Made by a program: the position numbers and the translations under genes
NCBI GenBank assembly: GCA_963779805.1
Contig: CAVZZN010000003.1
Coordinates: 754,159 to 818,158, forward strand
Length of the DNA stretch: 64,000 nt
From: CAIWHR01 sp963779805
Lineage (GTDB): Bacteria > Pseudomonadota > Gammaproteobacteria > Burkholderiales > Casimicrobiaceae
Reading direction: 5' to 3'
Shown: in pieces, positions 1 through 9,646 of the stretch
How positions within the stretch are numbered: the stretch's first letter is position 1
How the letters are laid out: each line of letters begins with the position of its first letter
The notes under the pieces: generated by a model
Databases searched by the model: none
What the model was told of the DNA's origin: nothing
What the model saw: the letters and a program-made list of their open reading frames with translations, nothing else

Positions 1-1326
1 AAGGCGAAGGCATGCCTGCTGTATGCGATCGCGGTCGGGCTCGCGTGCATGCGCGCGGACCAGCCCGCGAAAGCGGTGCGCGCGATGGGCGACGCGGGCG
101 GCGGTAACGCCACGCGGACGGCGGGCGACGCGGGCCCGGGCGCGGCGACGCGCTTCTTCGACGAGTCGGCCTGCGATGCCGCGAGCGCCGCGTTCGCGAA
201 CGGCACGCTGTTCCACGCGCGCGTGCAGGACGACGCGCATCCGGCGGGGCACGTGGGCGTGGTGGTCGTGCCCGCGGCGCTCGCGATGGCGCAGGCCACA
301 CGCGCGACGGGCGCCGACCTCGTGGCCGCGCTCGTCGCCGGGTACGAAGTCGCACTGCGCATCGGACGCGATCACACGATGGATCTCAGCGCTCGCGGCT
401 TTCGCACCACGCCCGCCTACGGCGTGTTCGGCGCGGCCGCGGCGGCGGCGCGCCTCTCCCACCTCGACGGCGCGCGCACGGCGCACGCGCTCGCCCTCGC
501 CGCGAACATGGCGGCGGGCCTGCGCGAGTACGCCGAAGCCGGCAGCGAGGACTACGCGTACCAGGCGGGCTTCGGCGCCCAGAGCGGCATCGTCGCGGCC
601 CGCCTCGCTGCGGCGGGTGCAACCGCCGCCGCATCCGCGCTCGACGGCAAGGCCGGCTTCTTCCGCGCGTATGGCGAGCCGGGGCGCCAGTACGAACGAC
701 GCCTCGCTGCGGATCTCGGCGCGAGCTTCGAGCTCATGGCGGTCACGTGCAAGCCGTACCCGATCTGCCAGTTCCATCGCGGCGTCGTGCGCGGCGCGCT
801 CGCGTTGCGCGAGCAGGCACGAGGGGTTGCGCTCGAAGCGCTCGCGATCCGCATGCATCCGTTCGAAGCGGACTTCTTCGGCGTGCGCTTCGCGGGACCG
901 TTCGGCACGTTCCCCCAGACGTTCATGAGCGCGCCGTTCTGCGCTGCCCTCGCGTGGAGCCGCGGCGAGGTCACGCTCGCGGGCCTCACCGACTTCGATG
1001 CCCCCGAGGTGACCGCATTGGTCCCGCGCATCACGGTGATCGCGGACGACGAGCGCGAGCGCTATTCGCCGCGCCTCGCGGCCCGGCTTGCCGATGGCAC
1101 GGTGCTCGACTGGTCCGAGCAGGACCGCGCACGATCGTACGACCTCACGTGGCCGGTCGCCTGCAGCATGGCCGCGAGCCTCGGCGCGGAAGCCGGGGTG
1201 GCTGCCCGCGAGACGGACGCGCTCGTCGCGGCGGTAAGCGACATCGAGCACGCGGCCGCGCTCGATGCGCTCTTCGGTGCGCTGCGCTTGGCCTTCCGCG
1301 CGGCGCGCCACGCGGCGAGCGCCTGA
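1..1326 (+). CDS. MmgE/PrpD family hydro-lyase (5' partial)
   Basis: The frame is open from the first base, so the N-terminus lies outside the window and about 441 residues are visible. It reads as the MmgE/PrpD superfamily (2-methylcitrate dehydratase type: hydration/dehydration of hydroxy-acids, cytosolic). Visible family landmarks are FANGTLFHARVQDD followed by HPAGH near the start, an all-helical Ala-rich N-domain, and CKPYPICQFHRG opening the C-terminal domain. No frameshift is seen. The gene ends 26 nt before a hydantoinase B gene, not beside prpB/prpC, so 2-methylcitrate is an unlikely substrate. A catabolic dehydratase for the hydantoinase pathway is inferred. The family call is firm, the substrate unknown. 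Confidence 0.85.
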   Translation, partial: KAKACLLYAIAVGLACMRADQPAKAVRAMGDAGGGNATRTAGDAGPGAATRFFDESACDAASAAFANGTLFHARVQDDAHPAGHVGVVVVPAALAMAQATRATGADLVAALVAGYEVALRIGRDHTMDLSARGFRTTPAYGVFGAAAAAARLSHLDGARTAHALALAANMAAGLREYAEAGSEDYAYQAGFGAQSGIVAARLAAAGATAAASALDGKAGFFRAYGEPGRQYERRLAADLGASFELMAVTCKPYPICQFHRGVVRGALALREQARGVALEALAIRMHPFEADFFGVRFAGPFGTFPQTFMSAPFCAALAWSRGEVTLAGLTDFDAPEVTALVPRITVIADDERERYSPRLAARLADGTVLDWSEQDRARSYDLTWPVACSMAASLGAEAGVAARETDALVAAVSDIEHAAALDALFGALRLAFRAARHAASA

Positions 1327-1352
1327 CGTCCGAGTCGAGCGGGGCAGCCGCG

Positions 1353-3413
1353 ATGCAACCGGACACCGCACCGCACTGCCGCCGCACGCGCGAGCGGCGT
1401 CGATCCGATCACCGCGGAGCTCGTGCAGGCGCGGCTGACGTCCATCGTGCGCGAGATGCGCACCATCATCATCCGCACCGCGTATTCGCGCATGATCATC
1501 GAGGGCCACGACTTCTCGTCGGCGGTGCTGAGCGGCGAGGGCGATCTCGTCGCGGCCTCCGAGCTCGAGCAGCCGACGCACATCTCGGCGCTGTCGTGGG
1601 CGGCGCGCGCGATCCTGCGCAAGTACGGCGACGATGTCGGCCCCGGCGACCTGTACCTCCACAACGATCCCTACACGGGCGGCTCGCATCTGAACGACGT
1701 CGGGCTGTTCTACCCCGTGTTCCGCGGCGATCGCGCGGTCGCTTTCGTGGCCGTGATGGCGCACTGGCAGGACATCGGCGGCATGGTGCCCGGCAGCATC
1801 TCGGGGAGCGCGAAGGACATCTACCAGGAAGGCATTCGCATCCCCTCGCTGCGCATCGCGCGTCGCGGCGTGTGGCTGCACGAAGTGCTCGAGCTGCTGT
1901 TCGCGAACGTGCGTGAGCCCGACGACCGGCGCGGCGACCTGGGCGCGATGGAGGGGGCGTGCCGTATCGCGGAGCGCCGGCTGCACGCCATGGCCGATCG
2001 CTTCGGCGACGACACGGTGGCCGCCGCGCTCGCGTTCCTGCTCGCGCGCGGCGAGCGCCGGATGCGCGATGCCATCGCCGAGCTCGCCGACGGCGAGTAC
2101 CGCTACCAGACCTACCTCGACAACAGCGGCGACTCGCCGGAGCCGCTGGTGCTGCGCCTGAAGCTCACGGTCGCAGGCGAGGAGATCCACGCCGACTTCA
2201 CCGGCAGCGCGCCGCAGGTGGCGGGACCGGCGAACCTCGGCCCCGCGCCCGCCACCACCGCCACGTTCACGATGGCGAAAGCGCTGCTCGATCCGACCGG
2301 CCCGATCAACGCCGGCGCGCAACGCCCGCATCAGCGTGACCGCGCCGCTCGGCACCGTGGTGAACGCGCGGCCGCCCGCGGCGTGCGGCGCGATCGGCGA
2401 GGTTCGGCGCGCGCTCGAGTCGCTGGTCGTCGGCACGCTCGGCATGGCGATGCCCGAGCGGCTCGTCGGCGACCTCAAGGGCGCATCGAACATCACGTCG
2501 ATCAGCGGACCGCACGTCGGGCACCCCGGCGAGTTCCTGTTCGTCGAGTTTCCCGCCGGCGGCACCGGCGGCACGGCGCGTGGCGACGGCAACAACGCCG
2601 TGCGCAACTTCGCGGAAGGCGACATCTCCTCGATCCAGCCGGTGGAAGCGCTCGAAGCGAGCTGCCCGCTGCGCGTCGAGCGCATGGTGTTGCGCACCGA
2701 CGCGGGCGGACCCGGCCGGCATCGCGGCGGCCTCGGCCTGCAGCGCGAGATCCGCGTGCTGGGCGAGCGCGCGGCACTCTCCGTGCTGTCGGACAAGAAC
2801 GTGATCCCGCCCTATGGCGTGCGCGGCGGCGGCACCGGCGCGCCGAATCGCTTCACCGTGCGTCGCGATGGCGAGGAGATCGAGCCCTCGCGCCTGCCGG
2901 GCAAGATCACGGGCTTCGAGCTCCGCGCCGGCGACGTGGTGGTCGAGCGCACGGCCGGCGGCGGCGGCTATGGCGATGCGCTGCAGCGCGATCCCGCGCT
3001 CGTGCTCGCCGACGTGCGATTCGGCTACGTGTCGGCGCAGGCCGCAGCGGGCGACTACGGCGTCGTGCTGCGCGACGGCCGGGTGGACGAAGCCGCCACG
3101 CACGATCTGCGCGCGCGTCTCGCAACGCAGCGCGTCGTGCTGCGCGCGCGCATCGTGGCCGACGCAGCGCGCCGGCCCACGCGTCGTGCTGGGCATCTCG
3201 CCCGCCGCGGCGCGAGCGCTCGGCGTCGTCGACGGCGATCTCGTCGACCTCCCGCGCGACGATGGTCCGTCCCTGCTCGCGTGGGCACGCGTGAGCGACG
3301 ACGTCGCCGAAGGCACGTGTGCCGTGCCCGCGGCGAGCGCCTCGCCTCTCGGCATGCGCGACGGCGATCGCGCAACGCTGCGGCGCGTCCCCGACCGGCG
3401 GCGCGCCTCATGA
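1353..3413 (+). CDS. hyuB: Hydantoinase B/oxoprolinase family subunit (frameshifted)
   Basis: HyuB-type subunit of the ATP-dependent hydantoinase/oxoprolinase/acetone carboxylase superfamily. Family segments are clear: VDPITAELVQARLTSIVREM, LHNDPYTGGSHLNDVGLFYPV, DFTGSAPQVAGPANLG, and near the C-terminus GGPGRHRGGLGLQREIRVLGE and TAGGGGYGDAL. The protein is spread over three frames. Breaks lie near 1385, 2318 (an extra A) and 3172. The best start is ATG 1353 (MQPDTAPHC); it needs the first break to join the frame that is already coding at 1399. The stop overlaps the next ATG by 4 nt (ATGA), so HyuB and HyuA should be co-translated. Expected length is about 685 aa. The substrate cannot be told from sequence: hydantoins, N-methylhydantoin, oxoproline and ketones are all known in the family. 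Confidence 0.85.
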
Positions 3414-5457
3414 GCCGCGCGCGGATCGCAGGCGTCGACGTCGGCGGCACGTTCACCGACGTCGTGCTGTTCGACCCCGCCGCGCGCACGTTGCGCGTGA
3501 CCAAGGTGCCGTCCACGCCGGCCAATCAGTCCGACGGCGTGCGCAGCGGCCTGCAGGCCGTGCTGCCCGATCTCGCCGCGCTCGGCAAGCTGGTGCACGG
3601 GACCACCGTGTCCACCAACACGATGCTGCAGGGCAATGGCGCGCGCGTGGCGCTGGTGACCACGCGCGGCTTTCGCGACGTGCTGGAGATCGGCCGGACG
3701 CGACGCATGCTGCCGAGCCTCTACGATCCGATGTTCAGGCGAGCGCCGCCGCTCGTGCCGCGCCCGCTGCGGTTCGAGGTTACCGAGCGCCTCGGTGCCG
3801 ACGCATCGGTGCTGACCGGCTTGAGCGAGGACGACGTGGACGCCGCCGCAATGCAGATCCGCGGCGCAGAGCGTCGAGGCGATCGCGGTCTGCTTCCTGC
3901 ACGCGCACGTGAACGACGCGCACGAGCGGCAGGCGAAGGCCGTGCTGCGGCGCGCGCTGCCGCGCGTCTGGATCACGACGTCGGCCGAGGTCGTGCCCGA
4001 GTTTCGCGAGTACGAGCGCTTCTCGACCACCGTCGTGAATGCGTACCTGCTGCCGGTGATGGATCGCTACCTGTCGTCGCTCGCGACGAAGCTCGCCGAG
4101 GGCGGCTATCACGGCCAGGTGTTCACCATGTCGTCGGGCGGCGGCATCATGGACCTCGAGCTCGCGCGCCGCATGCCGGTGCGCACGATCCTGTCGGGAC
4201 CCGCCGGCGGGGTCGCCGGCGCGCTGTGGATCGCGCGCAACGCCGGTCTGTCCGATTTCATCACGTGCGACATGGGCGGGACGAGCACGGACGTGTGCCT
4301 GATCGAGGACCTGCACGCGTCGACGGTGAGCGAGACCGCGTTCGCCGGCTATCCGATCAAGGGCCGCGAGATCGCGATCAACACCGTCGGTGCCGGCGGC
4401 GGCAGCGTCGCGTTCGTCGATCGGGCAGCGCGCTGCAGGTGGGGCCGCGCAGTGCGGGTGCCGAGCCCGGCCCCGCGTGCTACGGCCGCGGCGGAACCGA
4501 GCCCACCGTCACGGACGCCAACGTCGTGCTCGGGCGCCTCGGCACCGCGCGTTCTCGGCGGCGCGATACGTCCCGATCCGCGGCTCGCGCGCGAAGCCGT
4601 TGCGTCCCTCGCGATCGCGCCTCGGTGTCGCGAGCGTCGAGGAGATGGCCGAGGGCATCGTGCGCATCGCCGTCGCGCAGATGGCGAACGCGATCCGCGA
4701 GATCTCGCTCGAGCGCGGCTACGACCCGTCGGACTTCGTGCTGTTCCCGTTCGGCGGCGCCGGGCCCATGCACGCGGCGCAGATCGCCGAGGAGATCGGC
4801 ATCCGCGAGATCCTGGTGCCGATCCTGCCCGGGAACCTGTCGGCCCTGGGCCTGCTCGCCTCGGACCAGCGCTACGAGCGCGTGCAGTCGTTCACGGGCC
4901 GGCTGTCGTCGTTCGACGCGAAGGCCTTCGCCGCCGTGCTCGCCGAGCACGTCCGCAGCGAAAGCGCAGACCTCGCGCGCCGCGGCTTCGAGAACGCGTC
5001 GATGCGCTTCAGCCATGCCGCTCGACATGCGCTACGTCCGGCAGGCGTTCGAGCTCACGGTCGAGCTTCCCGACGATGCCCGCGATGCGCAGCGCCTGCG
5101 CAAGGTGTTCCTCGACGCCTACGCACGGCAGTTCGGGCGCACGGATCCCGATGCGGAGATCGAGATCGTGAACGTGCGCACGTCGGCGATCGGCCTCACC
5201 GCGCATCCGGAGATCCCGTCCGTGGAGCGCACGACCACGCGCCTCGCCGAGGCGGTGATCGGAACGCGCAGCTTGATCTGCGCCGGCGAGGCCGCGCCGG
5301 CGACCATCTACGAGCGCGAACGCCTGCCGGTCGGCTGCACGTTCGACGGTCCCGCCATCGTCGAGGAGGACGGCGCGACCACCGTGCTGCCGCCCGGGTG
5401 GCGCGGCGAACGCGACGCCGCCGGCAACCTGCGCCTGTCGGCGCGTACCATGATTGA
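3410..5457 (+). CDS. hyuA: Hydantoinase A/oxoprolinase family subunit (frameshifted)
   Basis: Partner of the upstream HyuB. This subunit carries the ATP-binding actin-like fold. Seen: AGVDVGGTFTDVVLFD at the N-terminus (phosphate-1 loop), VHGTTVSTNTMLQG, VFTMSSGGGIMDLELARR, SGPAGGVAGA, TCDMGGTSTDVCLI (second phosphate loop) and FPFGGAGPMHAAQIAEEIG. Frame changes occur near 3868, 4417 (a missing G), 4545, 4622 and 5013 (an extra C), all in places where the neighbouring frame continues the family sequence. The C-terminus is uncertain because the frame coding at 5440 has no stop before the next gene. A stop at 5455-5457 lies one frame away, so I end the gene there. The length of about 680 aa fits the family. 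Confidence 0.85.
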
Positions 5458-5468
5458 AGGAGATCAGC

Positions 5469-6245
5469 ATGCGTGCGAATTCGGTCCGGAAGAAGCTTGC
5501 CGCGGGCAACGTGGTGATGGGCATGATGCACTTCACCTCGAGCCCCATGCTGGTCGAGGTGATGGCGAGCGCCGATCTCGACTTCTTCATCATCGATTTC
5601 GAGCACAGCCCGACGGACCTGTCCATGGCGGCGCACCTGGTGCGCGCGGGGGACGCCGCGGGGATCGCGCCGCTCGTGCGCATTCCCGACGTCGACGCGC
5701 CGCTCGTGAAGAAGATGCTCGACCTCGGCGTGCAGGGCATCGTGCTGCCGCACGGCACGCGGGCATCGTGCGAAGCGCTGCTCGACGCCGTGCGCTACGA
5801 GCCGCGCGGCTCGCGCGGCTCGTGCCCGGCCATCCGCCAGGCGAGCTACGGTCCGCCGGACTGGAAGGCGTTCCAGGACGAGGCGGATCGCGAGATCCTG
5901 GTGATTCCGCTGATCGAGGACCCCGCCACGGTGAACGACATGGAAGCGCTCGCGGCGATGGACGGCCTCGACGTGTTCTTCCTCGGCCCGTTCGACTTCT
6001 CGGTCGCGGCCGGCATCCCCGGCGCGGGGTTCGATCATCCGATCATGGCCGAGGCGATCGATCGCATGATCGCGATCGCCCGGCGCCACGGCAAGTACGT
6101 CATGACCTCGGTAGGCGATCGCATCGACGCGAAGCTCGGCCGGTCGCTCCTCGACCGGGGCGTGCGCATGATCAGCTACAGCGCCGACGCGCTGGTGTTT
6201 CGCCGCGCGTGCCAGGACATCGCGCGCCTCAAGCTGCCCGCGTAA
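5469..6245 (+). CDS. HpcH/HpaI aldolase family protein
   Basis: Class II pyruvate aldolase-type TIM barrel of 258 aa, cleaving or forming 2-keto-3-deoxy acids with a divalent metal. Motifs: FFIIDFEHSPTD (the family DxEHxP region), VRIPDVDAPLVKKMLDLG, IVLPHG, IPLIEDPATVND and FFLGPFDFSVAAGIPG. I choose ATG 5469 because GAAGGAG lies just upstream at 5455-5461. A TTG at 5454 would put the ribosome-binding site inside the gene. It follows hyuA directly, so it probably belongs to the same transcript and handles a product of the pathway. There is a second, divergent paralogue at 23501-24257. The family is certain, the substrate unknown. Confidence 0.85.
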   Translation: MRANSVRKKLAAGNVVMGMMHFTSSPMLVEVMASADLDFFIIDFEHSPTDLSMAAHLVRAGDAAGIAPLVRIPDVDAPLVKKMLDLGVQGIVLPHGTRASCEALLDAVRYEPRGSRGSCPAIRQASYGPPDWKAFQDEADREILVIPLIEDPATVNDMEALAAMDGLDVFFLGPFDFSVAAGIPGAGFDHPIMAEAIDRMIAIARRHGKYVMTSVGDRIDAKLGRSLLDRGVRMISYSADALVFRRACQDIARLKLPA

Positions 6246-6249
6246 ACGA

Positions 6250-7053
6250 TCAGCGGCCGAAGAAAAGCCGCGCGGGCGTATCGACCAGGATCATGCGCCG
6301 GGTGACAGCGTCGGCCACCCACGCATCGAGCCACTCGCGCGTGCGCTCGTAGCTCGCGCGATCCTCGTACGACACGAAGGGCCAGTCGCTGCCCCACACG
6401 AGCTGCTGCGCGCCCGCCTCCAGCAGCGCGTCCGCATAGGGACGAACGTCGGCGCCGCCGAGGCGATATGGCGCCGACAGCTTCACGTGGACCTCGCCCG
6501 CACGCACGCCGCGCAGCAGCTCGCGGAAGCCGGGGCAGGCCGCGCCGGCGGCGGGATCGGGCGATCCGAAGTGATCGACCACGATCGTGACGCCGCTCGC
6601 GCGAAGCACGTTCAGCACGGGGACGACCTTCTGCGATTCCAGGTACACCTCCACGTGCCAGCCGAGATCCCTGACCGTGCCCAGCACGCGCCGCCACGCC
6701 ACGGTGTCGAGATCGGGCAGGTGTGTGCGCCGGATCCAGTTGAAGCGGATGCCGATCACGCCTTGCGCCGCGAGTCGCGCCAGGTCCTCGGCGCTCGCGT
6801 CGGCCTCGACGATCGCCGTTCCCCGCAGGCGTTCCGGCGCCGCCGCGAGCGCGCGCAGGAGCACCGTGTTGTCGGGGCCGTAGAAGCTCGGCGCCGTCAG
6901 CACGCCGTGCGAGAGCCCGTGCGCGTCGAGCAGCGCGAGGTATTCCTCGACCGTCGCATCGCGCGCCGGCGCCGAGTGGCGTTCGGGCACGAGCGGCGCC
7001 GCGCGATCGAGGACGTGCGCGTGCGCATCGACGCCGGCGACAACGGACGTCAT
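6250..7053 (-). CDS. Amidohydrolase 2 family TIM-barrel hydrolase
   Basis: 267 aa, amidohydrolase-related family (PF04909 type), hydrolysing or decarboxylating cyclic or lactone substrates. Seen: VDAHAHV with the HxH metal-binding pair close to the N-terminus, IVVDHFGSPD in the barrel, and the signature VWGSDWPFV toward the C-terminus that supplies the last metal-binding Asp. No Zn-binding Lys is evident. It converges on the HpcH aldolase with only 4 nt between the two stop codons, and it follows the isocitrate-lyase family gene 11 nt downstream on the same strand, so those two form an operon. The setting suggests a lactone or ring-opening step in the same catabolic block; that is inference. 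Confidence 0.8.
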   Translation of the reverse strand: MTSVVAGVDAHAHVLDRAAPLVPERHSAPARDATVEEYLALLDAHGLSHGVLTAPSFYGPDNTVLLRALAAAPERLRGTAIVEADASAEDLARLAAQGVIGIRFNWIRRTHLPDLDTVAWRRVLGTVRDLGWHVEVYLESQKVVPVLNVLRASGVTIVVDHFGSPDPAAGAACPGFRELLRGVRAGEVHVKLSAPYRLGGADVRPYADALLEAGAQQLVWGSDWPFVSYEDRASYERTREWLDAWVADAVTRRMILVDTPARLFFGR

Positions 7054-7064
7054 CGCTGCCGCGC

Positions 7065-8036
7065 TCAATCGGCTGCGGAGCGCCCCGGCATGCCAGGCAC
7101 GATGGCGTGCTCTCCGGCGGCACCGTACTTGGCCTTGCGTTGCGCCTCGGTCAGGAAACGCCGCTCGAGCGCCTCGATGTCCGCCATGCCCATGATCGCG
7201 TTGAGTTCTTCGAACGACACGAGGGCATCCGGGCGGTCCACGACCTTGCCGCTGTCGAGCGACTGCTGCAGGAGCTCGAGCCCCTGCTGCATTCCGCGCA
7301 GTGCGCAGGCGGTCAGCAATCTCGGATAGATGACCACCCCCACGCCGAGCTCCTGCAGTTGCGCCGCGGAAAGCAGCGGCGTGGTCGAGCGGCGGCGGAT
7401 GCCGAAGCCCATGTTCACCGACAGCGGCTTCGCGACGTTGCGCGCGATCGTGCCGATGTCGTCGGCCGACATCGCGGCATCCGCGAACAGGAGGTCGGCG
7501 CCGGCCTCCGCATAGAGGTTGAGCCGACGGATCGCCTCCGCCACCCCGTGCGTCGCGAGCACGTCGGTGCGCGACTTGAGCACGAAATCCGGATCGACGC
7601 GCGCCTCCGACGCGGCGTGGATCTTCTCCACCATCTCCTCGGCGGCGATCACCTCCTTGCCCTTCATGTGGCCGCAGCGCTTGGGCCACACCTGGTCTTC
7701 GAGCATGAGGCCCGCAACGCCTGCGCGCTCGAACGCGCGCACGGTGTGGTGCACGTTGACCGCGTTGCCGTAACCGGTATCGGCGTCGGCGAGCAGCAGC
7801 AGGTTCGAGCACGCCGTCATGGCCCGCACGGCCGCGACGTTCTCCTCGAGGCCCATGAGCCCCACGTCGGGCTGCCCGAGCTTGGCTTCGCTGATGCCGC
7901 TGCCGGTGACGAACGCGGCGACATAACCGACGTGCTCCACGAGCCGGGTGCTGAAACCGTCGAAGACCCCGGGGAGCACCAGGATTTCCGGCGCTTCGAT
8001 GAGCCTGCGCAGACGCTTGCCGACACTCTCCTGCAT
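7065..8036 (-). CDS. Isocitrate lyase/PEP mutase family protein
   Basis: 323 aa. A (beta/alpha)8 barrel enzyme of the isocitrate lyase/phosphoenolpyruvate mutase superfamily. Seen: VLPGVFDGFSTRLVEHVG, the Mg-binding LADADTGYGN, EDQVWPKRCGHMKGKEV, in which KRCGH holds the catalytic Cys of C-C lyases, then FVLKSRTDVLATHG. The CGH loop argues for a lyase such as a 2-methylisocitrate lyase or dimethylmalate lyase relative, not a phosphonomutase. CAGGGAG lies a few bases upstream of ATG 8036. Together with the MmgE/PrpD gene at the window start, it gives two enzymes of methylcitrate type, but they are on opposite strands and are separated by the hydantoinase genes, so a canonical prp operon is not present. 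Confidence 0.8.
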   Translation of the reverse strand: MQESVGKRLRRLIEAPEILVLPGVFDGFSTRLVEHVGYVAAFVTGSGISEAKLGQPDVGLMGLEENVAAVRAMTACSNLLLLADADTGYGNAVNVHHTVRAFERAGVAGLMLEDQVWPKRCGHMKGKEVIAAEEMVEKIHAASEARVDPDFVLKSRTDVLATHGVAEAIRRLNLYAEAGADLLFADAAMSADDIGTIARNVAKPLSVNMGFGIRRRSTTPLLSAAQLQELGVGVVIYPRLLTACALRGMQQGLELLQQSLDSGKVVDRPDALVSFEELNAIMGMADIEALERRFLTEAQRKAKYGAAGEHAIVPGMPGRSAAD

Positions 8037-8118
8037 GGGGATCTCCCTGCGCCGGGTCGAACGCGGGCGCGTGCAGGGATTCTCGCACGGCAGGCGCGGC
8101 GAATGGAGCTCGCGCGCG

Positions 8119-9277
8119 TCAGCGCTTGTAGCTGTCGGCGGGTCCGGGATCGTAGGTGATCTGGCCGGCCTGCACGCCGCGGCCGATCAGATTGGTCCCG
8201 CGCACGTATTGCCCGCCGTTCGCGTGGGCGATGATGCCGAGCATGCCGACATTCACCGCGTTGGCGCACACCCAGGTGTCGGCAATGGACTCGATGCGCA
8301 TGTACGCGGTGGGCGTGCCGAGCGCGGCGTACTGCGCGAGCGGCATGCCGACGAACGGCCCCGCGTTCGGCGCAACGCCCACGCCGGCGGCTGCCGGGAA
8401 CCCGCTTTCGTAATGGCTGCCCGCGCATTCGCGCGTTCCGGTGCGCGAGAACTCGTCCTCGTTCCAGAACGTGTACGTGTAATCGGTGATGAATGGCCGC
8501 GCGCCTTGCGTCAGGTCCAGGTCGCACCCCACGATGGCGATCGTCGTGGCCGGGAGACCTCCGGCGAAGGCGCCGGCCGCGGGCGTCGGCATCCCGCCGG
8601 GCTGGAACGCGCCCACGAGGATGTTGGGGCATGCGTCGTAGCCCTCGCGGCTGCCGTCCAGGTTCATCACGCCGGGAACGTTGCCGACCGGCTGACCCTG
8701 TGCGAGCGTGCCGGCGACCGCCTGGAATGCCCACGCGTTGTACTCGTAGGACTGCCCGGCGACGCCGAACGGCGCGCCGAGAACGAGCGCGTTACCGACG
8801 AGCTGGTTGTAGTTCACGTGCGTGACGGTGCCGTCGGGCTGCGCCGCGATCGCCCAGCACGTCATCGCCCCGGTGGTGCGCGCAGCGCCGTCCGGCCACA
8901 TCGCGAACGGCGGCGCGAACACGCGCGCGTCGCCCAGCACCTCGTCCCGTCGCCGCAGACCAGGTGACGGGCTGGTTGCGCGTCAGCACTAGCGTGAAGT
9001 CCGTCGTGTGCTGGATGAAGCTCGTGTCGAACGTCGAGGGCAGCGGTGTCGGCACCGGCTCGGCCGAGCGATAGGCGCACCGCACCTCGGCCGCGATCGT
9101 GCTGTCGTTGGCGAGCGTGATCAGCGTGTCGACGCCGGGCGACACGTCGATGCGCGGGAACACGAGCAGGCTGCCCTTGTTGCTGTTGTTGACCTTCATC
9201 GTGGCTGACCACGACGAAGTGCCGAGCATGCTCATGGCAAGCGCAGCCGCAAGTTGCTGCAAAGTCCTCGCCTTCAT
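8119..9277 (-). CDS. Exported protein of unknown function (one frameshift)
   Basis: About 385 aa with a clear Sec signal peptide (MKARTLQQLAAALAMSMLG, cleavage probably after SSWSA). The mature start has KVNNSNKGSLLVFPRID and a beta-rich body. The second half, in another frame, begins near LGDARVFAPPFAMWPDG and ends DPGPADSYKR. The frames meet near 8945, where one extra G restores continuity (ATDEVLGD). No catalytic motif is recognised. Several Cys suggest disulfides after export. It stands alone on its strand between an 82-nt gap and a 369-nt upstream region. I do not recognise the family. A secreted or surface protein is as far as the sequence goes. Confidence 0.65.
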
Positions 9278-9646
9278 ATCCACTCCATCGCGAGCCGGAC
9301 GAACGCGGCTCGGTGCGAACTTTCCATCGAGATGCAATCTGTCGACGACGAAACGTAGTCCACGGCCGGCGACACCCGCTGCGCGGCCGCAGCGGGCGCT
9401 CGCCCAGTCACCAAGCCTTAACGGCAGAACCCCGACCGGGTTGAATGCTGTGCAGTACCGGGGTAAATGCGCAGCGCGGCGCGACACGACACTTCGCTGA
9501 TACGCAACTCGGCTGCGCCCTTGAGGCATCGCTGGGCGGGCGCTAAGATGGCCGCGCATGCACCGGGGATTCCGCAGACTCCCCACTCGAGACGCAATGC
9601 GTCCAGGCTGTGCTCCTCGTTCGGCTGCTGCCGAAAGGAGAAGCGC
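9278..9646. other. Divergent intergenic region, 369 bp
   Basis: It separates the exported-protein gene (-) from the MFS gene (+). The only signal I can defend is TTGAGG at 9521-9526 and TAAGAT at 9544-9549, 17 bp apart, pointing toward the MFS gene about 90 nt away. No credible gene fits here; the open frames have no ribosome-binding site and no recognisable product. Confidence 0.4.
9521..9549 (+). promoter_or_regulatory. Candidate sigma-70 promoter of the MFS gene
   Basis: TTGAGG and TAAGAT are separated by 17 bp, the optimal spacing. A start site near 9556 would give a leader of about 90 nt before the TTG start at 9647. Sequence match only. Confidence 0.35.

Noticed and set aside
2306..4030. 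A 574-codon open frame antisense to hyuB and hyuA
   Set aside because: It mirrors the GC-rich third positions of the true genes, is Arg/His/Ala-rich without domains, and has no ribosome-binding site.
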